Shown: positions 6,354-8,862 of the stretch, piece after piece
How positions within the stretch are numbered: position 1 is the first letter of the stretch
How the letters are laid out: every line of letters starts with the position of its first letter
DNA from: Campylobacterota bacterium
GTDB lineage: Bacteria > Campylobacterota > Campylobacteria > Campylobacterales > Sulfurimonadaceae
Assembly (NCBI GenBank): GCA_013153755.1
Contig: JAADDU010000034.1
Location: 1-8,862, forward strand
Reading direction: 5' to 3'
DNA: 8,862 bases
Translations under genes and position numbers: made by a program
Notes under the pieces: generated by a model
Seen by the model: the letters and a program-made list of their open reading frames with translations, nothing else
Told to the model about the DNA's origin: nothing
Databases searched by the model: none

Positions 6354-8207
6354 ATGACAGCAAAAGAACTCAACAAAGCAATAGACTCATTTTTTGCAAA
6401 TCACAAATCAAAAGATTGTGCTACTTATGAATCTCTAATTGAACTCTTTGAAAAACAACCTACAGCAGCACAAGCCAAAAATATTTTTAAACTTATGACA
6501 AAGCATAAAACATGTCTTTATACTTCTAGTGAACATGCTAAAAACTTAAATGACAGAGAAGCAGAAGCTAGAAGAGATGCTCAAAGAAAAATGCTTCAAA
6601 ACAACGAAACAGATAAGTTTGATATTTTAAAAGAGCATGAACTACTTGAGTGGTCTCGTTCAGACTCTCCTGTTCGTATGTATCTTCGTGAAATGGGACA
6701 AATTCCTCTTTTAACTAAAGAAGAAGAGATAGAAATAAGCAAAAAAATAGAGGGTGGTGAAAGCATCATCATAGATGCGATATGCTCTGTTCCTTACCTT
6801 ATCAAGTTTATCTTAGATTATAAAGAACCTCTCATAAATCGTGAAAGAAGAGTAAAGGAGCTATTTAGAAGTTTTGAAGATGAAAAAGATGATGGTGATG
6901 ACACTGATAGCGTGGATACTAGTGCAAGTGATGAAGTCAAAACATTAACTGCTAAAGATAAAAGTAGAGTTGAAAAAGTAACTCTAAGTTTTAAAGCACT
7001 AGAAAAAGCTAAAAAAGAGTGGGTAAAACTAACAGAAAAAGCACCAGAAAATCTTGACGGAGAGGTAACTCCTGAGATAGTACACTACTTTTTAAATGTT
7101 ACATATAAAAAATCTGTACTAAAAGAGAAACTTTTAGATTTAGGACCAACTTCTAAACTTATCAATGAACTTGTAAAAGCGATGGAAACTGCACTAAAAA
7201 GTGATGATGGATATGAAAAAGAGTTAAAAAGACTCGAATACAAACTACCACTATTTAATGCAACTCTAAAAGCAAATCACAAGGTTTTAGTAGAAAAAAT
7301 CCAAGAACTAAACAAAGAAGATATAGCCAATATGGTTCCAGAAGCAACTATGGTTTCTACATATATGGAGATAAAAAAACTTGTTCAAACAAAAGAAGCA
7401 AGTAAAAACTCTTTTGATATGGAACCTGAGAAACTTCAAGATATTTTAGAGCAGATTAAACGGGGTAAAAATATCTCTGAAATCTCTAAAACAAAGATGG
7501 CAAAATCTAATCTTAGACTTGTTGTTTCTATCGCAAAAAGATATACAAACCGTGGACTACCTTTCCTTGACCTTATCCAAGAGGGTAACATCGGTCTTAT
7601 GAAAGCTGTTGATAAGTTTGAGTACCAAAAAGGTTATAAGTTCTCAACTTATGCTACATGGTGGATTCGTCAGGCAATATCTCGTGCCATAGCAGACCAA
7701 GCTAGAACTATCCGTATCCCTATTCACATGATAGAGACTATCAACCGTATCAACAAAATCATGCGTAAACACCTACAAGAACATGGTAAAGAGCCAGATG
7801 TAGATAAAATCGCAGAGGAAGTTGGTCTAAGTGTTGAGAAGGTTAAAAATGTTATAAAAATAACAAAAGAACCTATAAGTCTTGAAGCTCCTATAGGTAA
7901 TGAAGATGATGGTAGATTTGGTGACTTTATAGAAGACAAATCGTCTATATCTCCAGCAGATGCTATACTAAAAGATGATTTAAGAGTTCAGATAGAGGGT
8001 GTACTAGAACAACTAAACGAAAGAGAAAAAGCAGTTATAAAACTTCGCTTTGGAATCATGGACGATGAGAGTGACAGAACACTTGAGGAGATAGGAAAAG
8101 AGCTTAGTGTTACTCGTGAGAGAGTTCGTCAAATAGAATCAAGTGCAATTAAAAAACTAAAACACCCAAAAGTTGGTAGAAAACTTAAAAGTTATATAGA
8201 AGAATAA
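6354..8207 (+). CDS. rpoD: RpoD, primary (sigma-70) RNA polymerase sigma factor
   Basis: This 617-residue protein is the housekeeping sigma factor that directs RNA polymerase to most promoters. Region 1.2 is [26 protein letters not shown] (104-129). A long non-conserved region follows (about 136-380) with an acidic patch near 175-194. Regions 2.1-2.4 span about 383-455 and include [37 protein letters not shown] and the -10-reading [25 protein letters not shown], nearly identical to E. coli. Region 3 follows, and region 4.2 has the helix-turn-helix [20 protein letters not shown] (586-605). The N-terminal 50 residues are only weakly like region 1.1. The ATG has AAGG 11 nt upstream, slightly far, but no better start is evident. 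It is divergent from flgF, and a downstream gene begins 3 nt after its stop with no terminator between them. Confidence 0.97.
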   Translation: MTAKELNKAIDSFFANHKSKDCATYESLIELFEKQPTAAQAKNIFKLMTKHKTCLYTSSEHAKNLNDREAEARRDAQRKMLQNNETDKFDILKEHELLEWSRSDSPVRMYLREMGQIPLLTKEEEIEISKKIEGGESIIIDAICSVPYLIKFILDYKEPLINRERRVKELFRSFEDEKDDGDDTDSVDTSASDEVKTLTAKDKSRVEKVTLSFKALEKAKKEWVKLTEKAPENLDGEVTPEIVHYFLNVTYKKSVLKEKLLDLGPTSKLINELVKAMETALKSDDGYEKELKRLEYKLPLFNATLKANHKVLVEKIQELNKEDIANMVPEATMVSTYMEIKKLVQTKEASKNSFDMEPEKLQDILEQIKRGKNISEISKTKMAKSNLRLVVSIAKRYTNRGLPFLDLIQEGNIGLMKAVDKFEYQKGYKFSTYATWWIRQAISRAIADQARTIRIPIHMIETINRINKIMRKHLQEHGKEPDVDKIAEEVGLSVEKVKNVIKITKEPISLEAPIGNEDDGRFGDFIEDKSSISPADAILKDDLRVQIEGVLEQLNEREKAVIKLRFGIMDDESDRTLEEIGKELSVTRERVRQIESSAIKKLKHPKVGRKLKSYIEE

Positions 8208-8210
8208 TAT

Positions 8211-8862
8211 ATGACTTTTGAGCAACAATGGATAGAATATGATTATAACCCATTTGTACTGTTTAATAGTAATGGCAAAATCTTATCTTTAAACTCAGAA
8301 GCACAATTCCTTTTAGGTAGTGCATCTACTCAAGAACTTTTTGGTTTATGTACAGCTTATGCAAATGTATCTTTTGGTTTTAAAACAACATTTTTAGAAC
8401 TAGAATTTGGAAGATACAAATTTTTTGCTATCACTATTGGATATGAGAATGAAGATGAGATAGGTATAAAACTATATCAAGCACCATCTTTTAAACTAAA
8501 AAAACCAGAACCAACAGGGGAACTAACAAATATATATGCACTTGTGGATCTTTGTATATCTACAAATTCTATAAGTTCAAATACTCGATATAAAAAAGAG
8601 TATGACCCAACTATACCAGATATCATAATAGATACAAACAATTTTCTAAAACTACTCAGTAAAGCTTATCAATGTTTTGATGGAAATAAAGTTATCTATA
8701 CAAAAATCTTTTATAGAGTTGGTGAGCATATAAAATTTGAAGATAAAAAGTACAGTATCTTTTCAGTAGAAGTAAGAGCAGATAATATAGATCAACAAAA
8801 ACTAAATGAGCTTAAAATATTTGCAACAAATGTTAATTTTTTTATAGATATTCAAAAAAATA
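8211..8862 (+). CDS. Unrecognised rpoD-linked protein, PAS-like plus possible degenerate kinase ATPase (partial)
   Basis: An open frame runs without a stop from ATG at 8211 to the window edge, giving 217 residues and no C-terminus. It starts 3 nt after the rpoD stop, with only a weak AGAAG-type ribosome binding site inside the rpoD end, so translational coupling is likely. No signal peptide or membrane segment is visible. Residues 10-90 open YNPFVLFNSNGKILSLNSEAQFLLG, the usual look of a PAS sensor domain start. Residues 136-204 resemble a histidine-kinase ATPase region: P-D-I-I-I-D...FLKLLSKAYQCF stands where kinases have 'D...L.qvL.NLl.NAikf', and S-V-E-V-R-A-D-N-I-D...L-K-I-F where they have 'v.V.DnG.Gi...IF'. 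The N-box Asn is Lys and the G1 glycines are gone, and no clear phospho-accepting His segment precedes it. The gene is well supported; its function is unknown and the kinase link is an inference. Confidence 0.75.
   Translation, partial: MTFEQQWIEYDYNPFVLFNSNGKILSLNSEAQFLLGSASTQELFGLCTAYANVSFGFKTTFLELEFGRYKFFAITIGYENEDEIGIKLYQAPSFKLKKPEPTGELTNIYALVDLCISTNSISSNTRYKKEYDPTIPDIIIDTNNFLKLLSKAYQCFDGNKVIYTKIFYRVGEHIKFEDKKYSIFSVEVRADNIDQQKLNELKIFATNVNFFIDIQKN

Noticed and set aside
7724..7939. 71-codon - strand frame opposite rpoD
   Set aside because: It mirrors the conserved region 2.4 to region 3 part of RpoD and has no independent support.
1..8862. CRISPR arrays, insertion sequences, phage genes, tRNA or rRNA genes
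   Set aside because: No regularly spaced repeats, transposase-like products, terminal inverted repeats or RNA gene signatures were seen on either strand.

Overview
The window is AT-rich, gene-dense bacterial DNA. Protein sequences, codon style and gene order point to the Campylobacterota (Epsilonproteobacteria), most likely a free-living Sulfurimonas-like or related genus. The main clues are secA next to a Lol-type permease and lolA, an adjacent pair of FlgG-type rod genes behind a GG-N10-GC sigma-54 promoter, and sigma-70 promoters with a strong, sometimes TG-extended, -10 box and no clear -35. The genus is an inference.

Layout from left to right. Positions 1-155 hold the 3' end of a + strand gene whose short tail looks like the end of a large AsmA/DUF3971-type envelope protein. 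It converges, 4 bp apart, with a - strand pair: secA (1359-3938) followed by a LolC/E/F-type lipoprotein-releasing permease (160-1362), overlapping by 4 nt and starting at TTG. A 140-bp divergent promoter region separates secA from lolA (4079-4594, +). lolA converges with flgG (4591-5379, -); the two stop codons share one TTAA palindrome. Upstream of flgG lies a second rod gene, flgF/flgG2 (5396-6223, -). A 130-bp divergent region carries a sigma-54 promoter for the rod genes and sigma-70-type -10 boxes for rpoD (6354-8207, +). Three bases after rpoD, an unrecognised gene starts at 8211 and runs off the window; it has a PAS-like N-terminus and what looks like a decayed histidine-kinase ATPase region.

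Functionally, the left half is envelope biogenesis: SecA drives preprotein export, the permease extracts lipoproteins from the inner membrane, and LolA carries them across the periplasm. The middle builds the flagellar rod. The right encodes the housekeeping sigma factor. I see no mobile elements, CRISPR arrays, tRNA or rRNA genes. This is essentially a core-genome region. The least explained item is the gene coupled to rpoD; the rest of interest lies in compact 3'-end and promoter architecture.
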